Shown here in pieces: positions 8,139 to 17,115 of a stretch of DNA of 64,000 nucleotides. A program made the position numbers and the translations under genes. The notes under the pieces were generated by a model. That model searched no databases. It was not told where the DNA came from and saw only the letters and a list, made by a program, of their open reading frames with translations. The stretch spans positions 1,785,900 to 1,849,899 of the forward strand of contig CAWKLQ010000008.1 of the NCBI GenBank assembly GCA_963850525.1. The letters run 5' to 3'. This stretch comes from JAEMQF01 sp963850525 (GTDB taxonomy: Bacteria; Pseudomonadota; Gammaproteobacteria; Burkholderiales; Burkholderiaceae_C). Position 1 is the first letter of the stretch. Each line of letters starts with the position of its first letter.

Positions 8139-8651
8139 TCACTCCTTCTCCCAATGCGCGCGCGGTCTCGCCCGGCGCTCCTTCGCGCCGCTGGGCAAGG
8201 CCGCGGCATGCGCTTCCAGTGAGATGCGGCGCCAGCCGTGGCGTTGCAGCAGGCGGTAGACGCTGGACAGTGCCACCGTCTGGCCGAATTGCTGCTCCAT
8301 CGCATCCTTGAGGCGCGGCACGAGGGTCGCCCCGGCCTGGCGCGAGCGGCCGCACACTGCGTTCAGCATGCGTTGCTCCTGCTCCAGCGTGGCGTGCGCC
8401 CGATTGCGCAAATCGCGCTTGCTGCGCGGCGGCTCGGCAACGCCTTCGGCGATGCGGCAAAAGCGCATGCGCATCGCGCACGCCGCGCTCGTCGAGCGGC
8501 CGATCGCGAGCGCCGTCTGCTCCAGACTCAAGCCGAGCACGAGGGGCAGCAACACGGCCTGCGCGGTGCGCAATTCGTCGGCCGTCTTGGCCTGTTGCAT
8601 CAGGGCGCGCGCTTCGTCAAGGTGTTCCACGCCGCTCGCGTGTCGAGCCAT
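8139..8651 (-). CDS. Orphan IS630-type helix-turn-helix protein
   Basis: A 170-residue protein that looks like the N-terminal DNA-binding half of IS630-family transposases: LSLEQTALAIGRSTSAA and VALSSVYRLLQRHGWRR are two helix-turn-helix units. No DDE catalytic domain follows, so it cannot transpose alone. No terminal repeats or target duplication were seen. Similar solo genes occur in Burkholderiales. It may be a domesticated regulator or a remnant. The ATG at 8651 is used; an upstream in-frame ATG would run into the ABC gene. Confidence 0.65.
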   Translation of the reverse strand: MARHASGVEHLDEARALMQQAKTADELRTAQAVLLPLVLGLSLEQTALAIGRSTSAACAMRMRFCRIAEGVAEPPRSKRDLRNRAHATLEQEQRMLNAVCGRSRQAGATLVPRLKDAMEQQFGQTVALSSVYRLLQRHGWRRISLEAHAAALPSGAKERRARPRAHWEKE

Positions 8652-8688
8652 GCCAGCTCCCGGGTCGGGTGAGTGATTCTGCGTCAGT

Positions 8689-10545
8689 CTAACGCGAAGC
8701 AAGAGCTTCGGTGGCGGCCCCGGCGCCGGGTTCTTCTTCCGCGGCCTGCTGCAATTGCCACATCTGCGTATAGCGCCCCTGAAGCGTCAACAACTCGGCG
8801 TGCGTGCCGCGCTCGACGATGCGACCCTGCTCCATCACCAGAATCTGATGGGCATCGACGACGGTGGACAAACGGTGCGCAATGACGAGCGCGGTCTTGT
8901 TGCGCGCGGCACTTTGCAGTTCGGCCTGGATCGCGCGTTCGTTCGCCGAGTCGAGCGCCGACGTCGCCTCGTCGAAAATCAGGATCGGCGGGTTCTTCAG
9001 CAGCGTGCGCGCGATCGCGACACGCTGCTTTTCGCCGCCCGAGAGCTTGAGACCGCGCTCGCCGACCATCGTGTCGTAGCCTTTGGGCGTCGAGACGATG
9101 AAGTCGTGAATGTGCGCCGCCTTGGCCGCGCCTTCAATTTGCTCGCGGCTCGCCGAAGTTTCGCCGTAGCCGATGTTGTACTGCACCGTGTCGTTGAACA
9201 GCACCGTGTCCTGCGGCACGATGCCCAGTGCGGCGCGCAGGCTCTTCTGCGTGACGCCGCGGATCTCCTGCCCGTCGATGACGATGCGCCCAGCGTTCAC
9301 GTCGTAGAAGCGGAACATCAGCCTCGCCAGCGTGCTCTTGCCCGAACCCGACGCACCGACGATGGCGAGTGTCTTGCCCGCCGGGACCTCGAAACTCACG
9401 TCGTGAAGAATGGTGCGATCGGCGTCGTAGCCGAAGGTCACGTTCTCGAAGCGCACCGCGCCGCCGCGGTTCACGAGCGGCACGGCACCCGGAGAATCGG
9501 CAATCTCGCGGTGCTGACCGAGCAGCGCGAACATCTTTTCCATATCGATCATCGACTGCTTGATTTCGCGGTACAGCACGCCCAGAAAATTCAGCGGGAT
9601 GTAGAGCTGGATCATGAGGGCGTTAACGAGCACCAGGTCGCCGAGACTCATCGTGCCGTTCACGACGCCCAGCGTGGCGCGCCACACGAGCAGCACGACG
9701 GCGACCGAAATGATGCTGCTCTGCCCGAGGTTGAGGAAGGACAGCGACGTCTGCGACTTGATCGACGCGCTCTCCAGACGCTTCAGGTTCTCGTCGTAGC
9801 GGACCTGCTCGAAGCCCTCGTTGCCGAAGTATTTGACGGTCTCGTAATTGATGAGCGCGTCGACCGCTTTCGTATTCGCCTTGCTGTCCTGTTCGTTCAT
9901 GGCGCGCCGGAAATGGGTGCGCCATTCCGTCACGCTGACCGTGAACACGATGTAGCTGAGCAATGCGCTGAGCGTGATCACGGCAAACCACCCGTCGAAC
10001 TTGGCGGAGAGCAGCGAGATCACAAGCGCCATCTCCACCAGCGTGGGCAGGATGTTGTAAATCGTGTAGTTGAGCAGCGAGTGGATCGCGCGCGAACCGC
10101 GTTCAATGTCGCGCGACACGCCGCCGGTCTGGCGTTCCAGATGAAAGCGCAGGCTCAAGCTGAGCAGGTGATCGAAGGTCTCGAGCGAAACACGTCTCGC
10201 GATGCGCGCTGCGACCGGATAAAACAGGAACTCGCGCATCTCGGTGAACAGCGTCACGCAGACCCGCAGCGCGCCGTACGCGAAAAGCAAAGCCACCGGC
10301 ACGACAAGCACGAAGCGTGCATCGCCAGGCTTCAGATCCAGCGCGTCGACGAGTTCCTTGAGCACCAGCGGCACGCTCACGTTGGCGAGTTTGGCGCCCA
10401 CCAGGAAGGCGAGCGCGATCAGCACGCGCCAGCGCCATTGCCAGATGTAGGGCGCGAGCCGCTTCAGCGTTCCCCAGTCGGAACGTTTGGCCGCGTCAGG
10501 AGGCGTCTGAGCGAGGGGCAGCGGAACGGCCGCGTGGTGACGCAT
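8689..10545 (-). CDS. Atm1/HMT-type ABC exporter (fused permease-ATPase)
   Basis: A 618-residue half-transporter. Residues ~40-330 hold six membrane helices of the type I exporter fold; the C-terminal ATPase has Walker A GASGSGKST, signature LSGGEKQRVAIART and Walker B ILIFDEATSAL. The N-terminal part (LKRLAPYIWQWRWRV) and FHLERQTGGVSRDIERG place it with the Atm1/HMT group, which exports glutathione-linked or metal-thiol compounds. It should act as a homodimer in the inner membrane. It is divergent from the thioesterase gene. Confidence 0.85.
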   Translation of the reverse strand: MRHHAAVPLPLAQTPPDAAKRSDWGTLKRLAPYIWQWRWRVLIALAFLVGAKLANVSVPLVLKELVDALDLKPGDARFVLVVPVALLFAYGALRVCVTLFTEMREFLFYPVAARIARRVSLETFDHLLSLSLRFHLERQTGGVSRDIERGSRAIHSLLNYTIYNILPTLVEMALVISLLSAKFDGWFAVITLSALLSYIVFTVSVTEWRTHFRRAMNEQDSKANTKAVDALINYETVKYFGNEGFEQVRYDENLKRLESASIKSQTSLSFLNLGQSSIISVAVVLLVWRATLGVVNGTMSLGDLVLVNALMIQLYIPLNFLGVLYREIKQSMIDMEKMFALLGQHREIADSPGAVPLVNRGGAVRFENVTFGYDADRTILHDVSFEVPAGKTLAIVGASGSGKSTLARLMFRFYDVNAGRIVIDGQEIRGVTQKSLRAALGIVPQDTVLFNDTVQYNIGYGETSASREQIEGAAKAAHIHDFIVSTPKGYDTMVGERGLKLSGGEKQRVAIARTLLKNPPILIFDEATSALDSANERAIQAELQSAARNKTALVIAHRLSTVVDAHQILVMEQGRIVERGTHAELLTLQGRYTQMWQLQQAAEEEPGAGAATEALASR

Positions 10546-10619
10546 GAAAGGAGGTGCCTGGATGCAATTGAAGGGGATGGATGAGAATGGGTCGGACTTC
10601 CATCCGCAGGTGACGCACT

Positions 10620-11057
10620 ATGTCCCAGATTTCAAGCCCCGGTGACCCTGCCTCGGAGAATCAGCTCTCGCCGTTGCAATTGCCCGGCGATCGGCAGTTG
10701 GTGATGCGCGTCATGCCCATGCCGGCGGACTCGAACAGCAACGGCGACGTTTTCGGCGGCTGGATCATGGCCCAGGTCGACCTGGCCGGTGCCGTGCTGC
10801 CGGCGCGAATCGCCAAGGGCCGCATCGTCACCGTCGCGGTGAACCAGTTCATCTTCAAGCAACCGGTCTCGATCGGCGACTTGCTGAGCTTTTACGCGAA
10901 GGTCGAGCACATCGGCAGAACGTCGGTGACGGTGCACGTCGAGGTCTACGCCGAGCGCAACCCGGCGAACCTGCAAGTCGTGAAGGTCACCGAAGCGAAC
11001 GTGACCTACGTGGCGATCGACGCCCACGGGCAGCCCCGCGAACTGCCTGCCCGGTGA
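10620..11057 (+). CDS. Acyl-CoA thioesterase, YciA-like hotdog fold
   Basis: A 145-residue hotdog-fold enzyme that hydrolyses acyl-CoA. Family landmarks are MRVMPMPADSNSNGDVFGGW, with the catalytic Asn/Asp region, then FIFKQPVSIGDLLSFYAKVE and GRTSVTVHVEV. It is a single-domain hexamer-type member, probably cytosolic. The start ATG at 10620 is 74 bp from the divergent ABC gene. Confidence 0.9.
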   Translation: MSQISSPGDPASENQLSPLQLPGDRQLVMRVMPMPADSNSNGDVFGGWIMAQVDLAGAVLPARIAKGRIVTVAVNQFIFKQPVSIGDLLSFYAKVEHIGRTSVTVHVEVYAERNPANLQVVKVTEANVTYVAIDAHGQPRELPAR

Positions 11058-11173
11058 TTGAAGAAGCATAGGGATTCGCGTTGGATCGCATTGGAAGCGC
11101 GGTCCGCTTTCGGCCCATTGCTGACGTTTGAACGTCCGCTTTGGGTGCGCTCACGCGTCGACGCAGGATATTC

Positions 11174-11200
11174 GTCATCCCGGCGAAAGCCGGGATCCAC
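11174..11200 (+). repeat. REP-like palindrome
   Basis: GTCATCCCGGCGAAAGCCGGGATCCAC: 7-bp arms TCCCGGC/GCCGGGA around a short loop. The same unit recurs at 21117, 23657 and, with variations, elsewhere in the window. Confidence 0.85.
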
Positions 11201-11245
11201 CCGTGGAAGTTGCGCGTCCAGCGCAGCGTTCATTGCGTGCAACCG

Positions 11246-11272
11246 GTGGATCCCGGCTTTCGCCGGGATGAC
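11246..11272 (-). repeat. REP-like palindrome, inverted copy
   Basis: Reverse complement of the copy at 11174-11200; core TCCCGGCTTTCGCCGGGA. Confidence 0.85.
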
Positions 11273-11362
11273 GAGGGTTGGGCAGGCCTCGAGGCCACAT
11301 CGAACGTCAGCAATGGGCCGAAAGCAGCCCCCAATTCGCGTTCGATCGAATGCGAATTCACA

Positions 11363-12193
11363 TCAATCGACGAAGAAATCGGGGATGAACCGCTTTGTTC
11401 CCGGCGTGACGCTGTAGCGCTCCAGATCAGTCACGCCGTGCTGCGCGAGCAGCGCATCGTCGATGAAGAAGTTGCCTGTCGTCGTCTTGGCGTCGCTGGT
11501 GAGAATCAGGTACGCCGCGTCGGCAAGGATTTCCGGCGTGCGGCACTTCGAGAGGTCGACGCCGGGAATCAACTGCAGCGCCGCGGTGTTGATCGCGGTG
11601 CGCGGCCACAGGCTGTTCACGCCGATGCCCAGCGCGCGGAACTCGCCGGCGTGCCCGAGCGTGCACTCGCTCATGCCGTACTTGGCCATGGTGTACGCCA
11701 CATGCCCGCTGAACCAGTGCTCGCGCATCGACAGCGGCGGCGACATGTTCAGCACGTGCGGATTGCGCCCGGCCCGAGCCGCTTGGGTGAGATGCGGCAG
11801 GCAGATTTGCGTGCACAAGTAGGTGCCGCGCACGTTCACGCCGAACATCAGATCGAAGCGCTTCATCGGCGTCGCCGGAGTGGGCGTGAGGCTGATCGCG
11901 CTCGCGTTGTTCACCAAGACGTCGATGCCGCCAAAGCGTGCCACCGCCTGCTGCACCGCAGCGGCGACGCTCGCCTCGTCGCGAATGTCGGTCTGCACCG
12001 GCAAGGCCTGGCCACCCGCGGCTTCGACTTCCGCGGCGGCGCTGTATATCGTTCCGGGCAGCTTCGGGTTGACGTCGGTCGTCTTGGCGGCGATGACGAT
12101 GTTGGCGCCGTAGCGCGCCGCACGCTTCGCGATCGCCAGGCCGATGCCACGCGACGCGCCGGTGATGAACAGGGTTTTGCCTTGCAGGTTCAT
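11363..12193 (-). CDS. Short-chain dehydrogenase, HSDL2-like
   Basis: A 276-residue Rossmann-fold SDR. The cofactor motif is TGASRGIG near residue 10, then NNAS, and the catalytic Tyr/Lys in YTMAKYG; the usual serine region reads NMSPP, as in HSDL2-type proteins. Its substrate is not known; the operon suggests acyl-CoA or a fatty alcohol/aldehyde. It is the last gene of the beta-oxidation cluster, 20 bp behind the enoyl-CoA hydratase. Confidence 0.85.
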   Translation of the reverse strand: MNLQGKTLFITGASRGIGLAIAKRAARYGANIVIAAKTTDVNPKLPGTIYSAAAEVEAAGGQALPVQTDIRDEASVAAAVQQAVARFGGIDVLVNNASAISLTPTPATPMKRFDLMFGVNVRGTYLCTQICLPHLTQAARAGRNPHVLNMSPPLSMREHWFSGHVAYTMAKYGMSECTLGHAGEFRALGIGVNSLWPRTAINTAALQLIPGVDLSKCRTPEILADAAYLILTSDAKTTTGNFFIDDALLAQHGVTDLERYSVTPGTKRFIPDFFVD

Positions 12194-12212
12194 CGTCTCT
12201 TCCTTCAAGTGC

Positions 12213-12983
12213 TCAGTTGAACTTCGTGAAGTCGGGCTTGCGCTTCTCGAGGAACGCCTGGAACGCCTCTTTCGCCTCCGGGCTGCGAAGGCGCTGGACG
12301 AACACTTCGCCCTCGATCGCGATCGTCTTGAGCACCTCGTCGACGCTCGTGCGGCGCAGCAGCTTCTTCGTCTCGCGCACCGCGCCCGGCGGCAGCGCAT
12401 TGAAGCGCTCGGCAACCCGCCGCGCGTGGTTCACCACTTCGCCGGCGGGCAACACCGCGTTCGCGATTCCCGCCTCCACGGCGTCGGCGCCCGTGAACGG
12501 GTCGCCGAGCAGGAGCTTTTCTGCCGCGCGCACGTTGCCCATCAAGCGCGGCAGGATCAGGCTCGAGCCGAATTCGGGAACGAGGCCCAGGCCGACGAAA
12601 GGCATCGCCAGGCGCGCTTCGTCGGACACGTAGACCAGGTCGCAGTGCAACAGCAGCGTCGTGCCGATGCCGATGGCCGCACCCGTGACCGCTGCAACAA
12701 CGGGTTTGTCGATGCCGATCAGCGCGCGCATGAACTGAAACGCCGGCGACTCGCTCGCCGTGGGGCTCGCGCCGCGGCTGACGAAGTCTTCGACGTCGTT
12801 GCCCGACGTGAAGACTCCCGGCTGGCCGGTGATCAACACGGCGCGCACCGCCGGGTCGGCCTGCGCGGCGAGCAATGCGTCGGCCATCGCCTTGTACATC
12901 GCTGCGGTCAACGCGTTCTTCTTCTCCGGGCGCGCGATCTCGATCGTGGCCACGCCGTTGAAGGTGGCGGTTCGAATGCTCAC
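12213..12983 (-). CDS. Enoyl-CoA hydratase/isomerase
   Basis: A 256-residue crotonase-fold enzyme. The oxyanion-hole segments are GVFTSGNDVEDF and AVTGAAIGIGTTLLL; the catalytic acidic position lies in FVGLGLVPEFGSS. It probably hydrates or isomerises enoyl-CoA during beta-oxidation. It lies between the thiolase (27-bp gap) and the SDR. Confidence 0.9.
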   Translation of the reverse strand: MSIRTATFNGVATIEIARPEKKNALTAAMYKAMADALLAAQADPAVRAVLITGQPGVFTSGNDVEDFVSRGASPTASESPAFQFMRALIGIDKPVVAAVTGAAIGIGTTLLLHCDLVYVSDEARLAMPFVGLGLVPEFGSSLILPRLMGNVRAAEKLLLGDPFTGADAVEAGIANAVLPAGEVVNHARRVAERFNALPPGAVRETKKLLRRTSVDEVLKTIAIEGEVFVQRLRSPEAKEAFQAFLEKRKPDFTKFN

Positions 12984-13010
12984 GGTAGTTTCTCCTTATC
13001 TGGCCGACGC

Positions 13011-14222
13011 TCAGACTCGCTCGAAGATCCCTGCTGCGCCCTGCCCCATGCCGACGCACATCGTCACCATGCCGTATTTCAGCTTGTGGCGGTGCAGTGC
13101 ATGAATCACGGTCGCCGAGCGGATCGCCCCCGTTGCGCCCAGCGGGTGGCCGAGCGCAATCGCGCCGCCCAGTGGGTTCACCTTGCTCGGGTCCAGGCCG
13201 ACGGTATTGATCACCGCCAGCGCCTGCGCGGCAAACGCTTCGTTGAGTTCGATCCAGCCGATGTCGCCGAGCTTCAACCCGGCGTGGCGCAGGGCCACGG
13301 GAATGGCCTCGATCGGGCCGATGCCCATGATTTCGGGCGGAACGCCGCGCACCGCGAAGCTGACGAAGCGCGCGAGTGGTGTCAGGTTGAACTCCTTGAT
13401 CGCTTTCTCCGACGCAAGGATCAGCGCGCCCGCGCCGTCGCTGGTCTGCGAACTGTTGCCTGCGGTGACCGAGCCTTTCGCGGCGAAGACGGGCTTGAGC
13501 TTGGCCAGGCCCTCGAGCGACGTGTCGGGACGCGCGCCTTCGTCAAGGTTCACGGTGCGGATCTTGGTGTCGACTTCACCCGCGGTTCCAAAGTTCTCCA
13601 GGTTCGGAAAACGCTCGACGATGTCGATCGGCGTCATCTCCGCAGTGAACTCGCCCGCGGCAAAGCCCTTCAACGCTTTCTGGTGCGAGCCGAGCGCAAA
13701 GGCGTCTTGCGCCTCGCGCGAGACTTTCCATTGCGTCGCCACTTTTTCTGCCGTGAGCCCCATGCCGTAGGCGATGCCGACGTTTTCATCTTGGGCGAAC
13801 ACATTCAAATTGAACGAAGGCTTGTTGCCGCCCATGGGCACCATGCTCATCGATTCGGCGCCGCCGGCGATCATCACGTCGGCCTGGCCGACGCGGATGC
13901 GGTCTGCCGCCATCTGCACCGCCGTCAAGCCCGACGCACAGAAGCGGTTCACCGTCACACCGCCCACCGAATGCGGCAGGCCCGCGAGCACCATCGCCAC
14001 GCGCGCCATGTTCGCGCCCTGCTCAGCTTCGGGGAACGAGCAGCCGATGATCGCGTCTTCAATCGCCTTCGGGTCGAGCGAGGGCACTTGCCGCAACGCA
14101 CTCAACACCGCAGCGACGAGCAAGTCGTCAGGCCGCGTGTTCTTGAAGTAGCCCCGGCCGGATCTGCCGATTGGCGTGCGGGTCGCGGCGACGATGTAGG
14201 CGTCTTGAACTTGTTTGCTCAT
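13011..14222 (-). CDS. Acetyl-CoA C-acyltransferase (thiolase)
   Basis: A 403-residue FadA/FadI-type thiolase that cleaves 3-ketoacyl-CoA. The nucleophilic Cys is in NRFCASGL, the catalytic His in GHPLGATG and the second Cys in MCVGMGQG. Full length. It is paired with the upstream multifunctional hydratase/dehydrogenase, the usual partner of the trifunctional complex. Confidence 0.95.
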   Translation of the reverse strand: MSKQVQDAYIVAATRTPIGRSGRGYFKNTRPDDLLVAAVLSALRQVPSLDPKAIEDAIIGCSFPEAEQGANMARVAMVLAGLPHSVGGVTVNRFCASGLTAVQMAADRIRVGQADVMIAGGAESMSMVPMGGNKPSFNLNVFAQDENVGIAYGMGLTAEKVATQWKVSREAQDAFALGSHQKALKGFAAGEFTAEMTPIDIVERFPNLENFGTAGEVDTKIRTVNLDEGARPDTSLEGLAKLKPVFAAKGSVTAGNSSQTSDGAGALILASEKAIKEFNLTPLARFVSFAVRGVPPEIMGIGPIEAIPVALRHAGLKLGDIGWIELNEAFAAQALAVINTVGLDPSKVNPLGGAIALGHPLGATGAIRSATVIHALHRHKLKYGMVTMCVGMGQGAAGIFERV

Positions 14223-14233
14223 GATTGTTCCTT

Positions 14234-14251
14234 GGCGAAAGCCGGGATGAC
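14234..14251 (-). repeat. Half REP-like palindrome
   Basis: Only one side of the REP unit (GGCGAAAGCCGGGATGAC) fills the 36-bp gap between the FadB-like gene and the thiolase. It could form a small hairpin inside the operon transcript. Confidence 0.6.
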
Positions 14252-14258
14252 GATTCCT

Positions 14259-16655
14259 CTAGTTGCGAACCGGCTTGCCGGTCTGCAGCATTCCCATGAT
14301 TCGCTCCTGGGTCTTCGGGTGTTCGAGCAAACCGCAGAAGTGCTTGCGCTCCAGCGCCATCAGGTACTCCTCGGTGACGAGCGAGCCCGCGTCGACCTCG
14401 CCGCCGCACACCACGTCGGCGATCAGCGACGCGATGTGGAAATCGTGCGCACTGATGAATCCGCCGTCGCGCATGTTGGCGAGCTGCACCTTGATCGTCG
14501 CGATTCCCGATCGGCCGGCCACCGGAATCAGCGCCTTGACGGGCGGGCGATAGCCGCTGTCGAACATCGCCTTGGCCTGCTGCGTCGCGACGAACAGCAA
14601 TTCGTCCTTGTGCGGCACGATGACGTCGCTCCACAACAGGTAGCCGAGCTTGCGCGACTCGATCGCGCTCGTTCCCACCTTGGCCATCGCCGCGCTCGTG
14701 AAGCCGTCGGTGACGAACTTGAAGATGTCGGCATTCGCATTGCCCGCGTTCGCCATCTCGGCGGCGCGGCGCGCCACGTAAGCCAATCCGCCGCCGCCGG
14801 GAATGAGGCCCACGCCCACTTCCACCAGGCCGATGTAGCTCTCCATTGCCGCGATACGCTTCGCCGAATAAATCGCCAACTCGCAGCCACCGCCAAGCGC
14901 CAGGCCGCGGATCGCGGAGACCACAGGCACCGCCGCGTAGCGAATGCGCAGCATCGCGTCCTGCAGCTTCTTCTCTTCAGGCGCGATGCCCTTGGCGCCG
15001 CTCTTCATGAACACCGGCATCAGCGCTTCGAGGTTCGCGCCTGCCGAGAACACGTCGTCGGGCGACCAAATCACGAGGCCTTTGTACTTCGCTTCCGCGA
15101 TCTCGACGGCCTTGAGCAGCCCCTCGACCACGTCCGGGCTGATGAGGTGCAGCTTGGCAGTGATGCTCGCGATGAGCACCTCGCCGTCCTGCGTCCAGAC
15201 GCGGATTTCTGCGTTCTTGTATTCCTCCGTGCCGCTCTTCAGCGGCTCAGGCGCGCCGGAGCCGGCGACGCCTTCGCGGAACAACTGGCGCTGATAGAAG
15301 GGCAAGGAGCGCTGCGCGACAAACTTGCCGAGCTTGGGGCTCCACGAACCCTCGGGGGTGTGCACGGCCTGCCCCGCAGCGACCGGGCTGTCGAAGACCC
15401 ACGCCGGCAGCGGCGCTTTGGAGAGCGCCTTGCCGGCGTCGATGTCGGCTTTCACCCACTGTGCCACTTGCGTCCAGCCGGCCTGCTGCCACAGCTCGAA
15501 CGGCCCTTGCGAGGTGCCGAAGCCCCAGCGCATCGCCTGGTCGACGTCGCGCGCCGTGGTCGCAATGTCGGCCAAGTGCACAGCGCAGTAGTGAAAACTG
15601 TCGCGCAATATCGCCCAGAGGAACTGCGCTTGGGGGTTCGTCGATTCGCGCAACAGCTTCAGGCGCTCGGCCGGCGCTTTTTTCAGCATGCGCTCGACGA
15701 TCGCTTCCGCCTTGCCACCCCCCGGCACGTACTCGCCCTTGGCCGGGTCCAGGCGCAAGATGTCCTTGCCGACCTTTTTGTAGAAGCCCGCGCCGGTCTT
15801 CTGCCCGAGCGCCCCCTTGGCGATCAGTGCCGCAAGCGCCGGCGGCGTGGCAAAGCTCGGGTAGAACGGGTCGGCCTGCAAGTTGTCTTGCAAGGTCTTG
15901 ATCACATGCGACAGGGTGTCCAGGCCCACCACGTCGGCAGTGCGGAACGTTCCGCTGCCGGCGCGGCCGAGCTTCCTGCCCGTGAGATCGTCGACAACGT
16001 CGTAGCTCAGGCCGAAGGTTTCCGCCTCCTTGATCGTCGCGAGCATGCCGGCGATGCCGACGCGGTTCGCGATGAAGTTGGGCGTGTCCAACGCGCGCAC
16101 AACGCCTTTGCCCAGACTCGTGGTGACGAAGGTCTCGAGCTGGTCGAGGATGTCGGGCAAGGTCGTCGGTGTGGCGATCAGCTCGACGAGCTGCATGTAG
16201 CGCGGCGGGTTGAAAAAGTGGATTCCGCAAAAGCGCGGTTTGATCGCTTCGGGCAGCACTTCCGACAGCTTGGTGATCGACAGGCCCGAGGTGTTGCTCG
16301 CGACGATCGCGTGCGGCGCCAGCGCCGGCGCAATGCGCTGGTAGAGCTCGAGCTTCCAGTCCATGCGCTCGGCAATCGCCTCGATCACCAGGTCGCACTC
16401 GCGCAGTTTGTCGAGGTGCTCTTCGTAGTTCGCCTGCTCGATCTGCACCGCGTCTTCCGCGATTCCGAGCGGCGCGGGCTTGAGTTTCTTCAGCCCCTCA
16501 ACCGCCTTGGCGACGATCGCGGTTTTGCCGCCTTCCTTCGCGGGCAGATCGAACAACACGACCGGCACTTTGCAGTTCACCAGATGCGCAGCAATCTGCG
16601 CGCCCATCACGCCGGCGCCGAGCACCGCGACCTTGCGCACTTGAAATCGACTCAT
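14259..16655 (-). CDS. 3-hydroxyacyl-CoA dehydrogenase/enoyl-CoA hydratase fusion (FadN-like)
   Basis: A 798-residue fusion with the dehydrogenase first: NAD-binding GAGVMGAQIAAHLV at the N-terminus, HFFNPPRYMQLVELI and the C-terminal dehydrogenase domain, then a crotonase domain (FSAGANLEAL, RGLALGGGCELA, GLVEVGVGLIPGGGG). This order is that of FadN-type proteins rather than FadB. It hydrates enoyl-CoA and oxidises the 3-hydroxyacyl-CoA. ATG at 16655 is chosen because the Rossmann motif follows directly; the upstream ORF extension is a shadow of the DUF2147 gene. Confidence 0.95.
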   Translation of the reverse strand: MSRFQVRKVAVLGAGVMGAQIAAHLVNCKVPVVLFDLPAKEGGKTAIVAKAVEGLKKLKPAPLGIAEDAVQIEQANYEEHLDKLRECDLVIEAIAERMDWKLELYQRIAPALAPHAIVASNTSGLSITKLSEVLPEAIKPRFCGIHFFNPPRYMQLVELIATPTTLPDILDQLETFVTTSLGKGVVRALDTPNFIANRVGIAGMLATIKEAETFGLSYDVVDDLTGRKLGRAGSGTFRTADVVGLDTLSHVIKTLQDNLQADPFYPSFATPPALAALIAKGALGQKTGAGFYKKVGKDILRLDPAKGEYVPGGGKAEAIVERMLKKAPAERLKLLRESTNPQAQFLWAILRDSFHYCAVHLADIATTARDVDQAMRWGFGTSQGPFELWQQAGWTQVAQWVKADIDAGKALSKAPLPAWVFDSPVAAGQAVHTPEGSWSPKLGKFVAQRSLPFYQRQLFREGVAGSGAPEPLKSGTEEYKNAEIRVWTQDGEVLIASITAKLHLISPDVVEGLLKAVEIAEAKYKGLVIWSPDDVFSAGANLEALMPVFMKSGAKGIAPEEKKLQDAMLRIRYAAVPVVSAIRGLALGGGCELAIYSAKRIAAMESYIGLVEVGVGLIPGGGGLAYVARRAAEMANAGNANADIFKFVTDGFTSAAMAKVGTSAIESRKLGYLLWSDVIVPHKDELLFVATQQAKAMFDSGYRPPVKALIPVAGRSGIATIKVQLANMRDGGFISAHDFHIASLIADVVCGGEVDAGSLVTEEYLMALERKHFCGLLEHPKTQERIMGMLQTGKPVRN

Positions 16656-16657
16656 GA

Positions 16658-17101
16658 TTACTCCACCCGCTGCCAGGTCTGGTTGCGGAAGAACGGCCCG
16701 ATGTAGCCGCGCACCTGCAGCGCCTTGCCACCGTCCATCGGCTTCAGGCGCAGCTTGTAGACCTTGCCATTGTTCGGGTCGAGGATGTCGCCACCTTCCC
16801 AGATTTCTTTGTCGTCGGCGCTCTGTTTCGTATTTCGAATCAGCGTCATCCCGAGCACGGGCTTGTCTTTGCGCTCGTCGCTGCACTGGTCGCACTTCGA
16901 GTCCTGCTTTGCCGGGTCGGCGATCTTCTCGACCTTGCCGGTGAGCGTGCCGCCGGAGTCGACGATTCGAACCAGCGACTTCTCCTGCTTGGTTTCGTCG
17001 TCGATCGTCTTCCACAGGCCCACCGGCGTGGCCTGGGCAAAGGCGGCGGTGTGCAGCGCCAATGCGGCTGCGGCGGCGAAGGCAATTCTCAGCATCATCA
17101 T
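16658..17101 (-). CDS. DUF2147 secreted protein
   Basis: A 147-residue exported protein: a signal peptide (about 22 residues ending AFA) is followed by the DUF2147 body, GLWKTIDDETKQEKSLVRI to VRGYIGPFFRNQTWQRVE. Conserved cysteines in KCDQCSDE are visible. Function unknown. Three consecutive ATG codons occur; the first is taken. It is embedded 2 bp upstream of the FadN-like gene in the fatty-acid operon, an unexpected place for a periplasmic protein. Confidence 0.85.
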   Translation of the reverse strand: MMMLRIAFAAAAALALHTAAFAQATPVGLWKTIDDETKQEKSLVRIVDSGGTLTGKVEKIADPAKQDSKCDQCSDERKDKPVLGMTLIRNTKQSADDKEIWEGGDILDPNNGKVYKLRLKPMDGGKALQVRGYIGPFFRNQTWQRVE

Positions 17102-17115
17102 CGGGTCTCCTTGAT

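Larger units (their letters stand above)
11106..11325. repeat. Nested inverted-repeat element
   Basis: The 305-bp gap between the thioesterase and SDR genes holds a composite structure. Outer arms are a perfect 23-bp inverted repeat (11106-11128 and 11303-11325) with core CTTTCGGCCCATTGCTGACG. Inside lie two REP-like palindromes facing each other (11174-11200 and 11246-11272). ORFs running through it are spurious. Confidence 0.8.

Noticed and set aside
8755..10584. 609-codon plus-strand ORF
   Set aside because: Antisense of the ABC exporter, whose Walker and signature motifs are clear on the minus strand.
12144..16706. 1,520-codon plus-strand ORF
   Set aside because: It lies opposite the SDR, hydratase, thiolase and FadN-like genes, is rich in Arg/His/Ala and matches nothing; high GC removes stops from the antisense frame.
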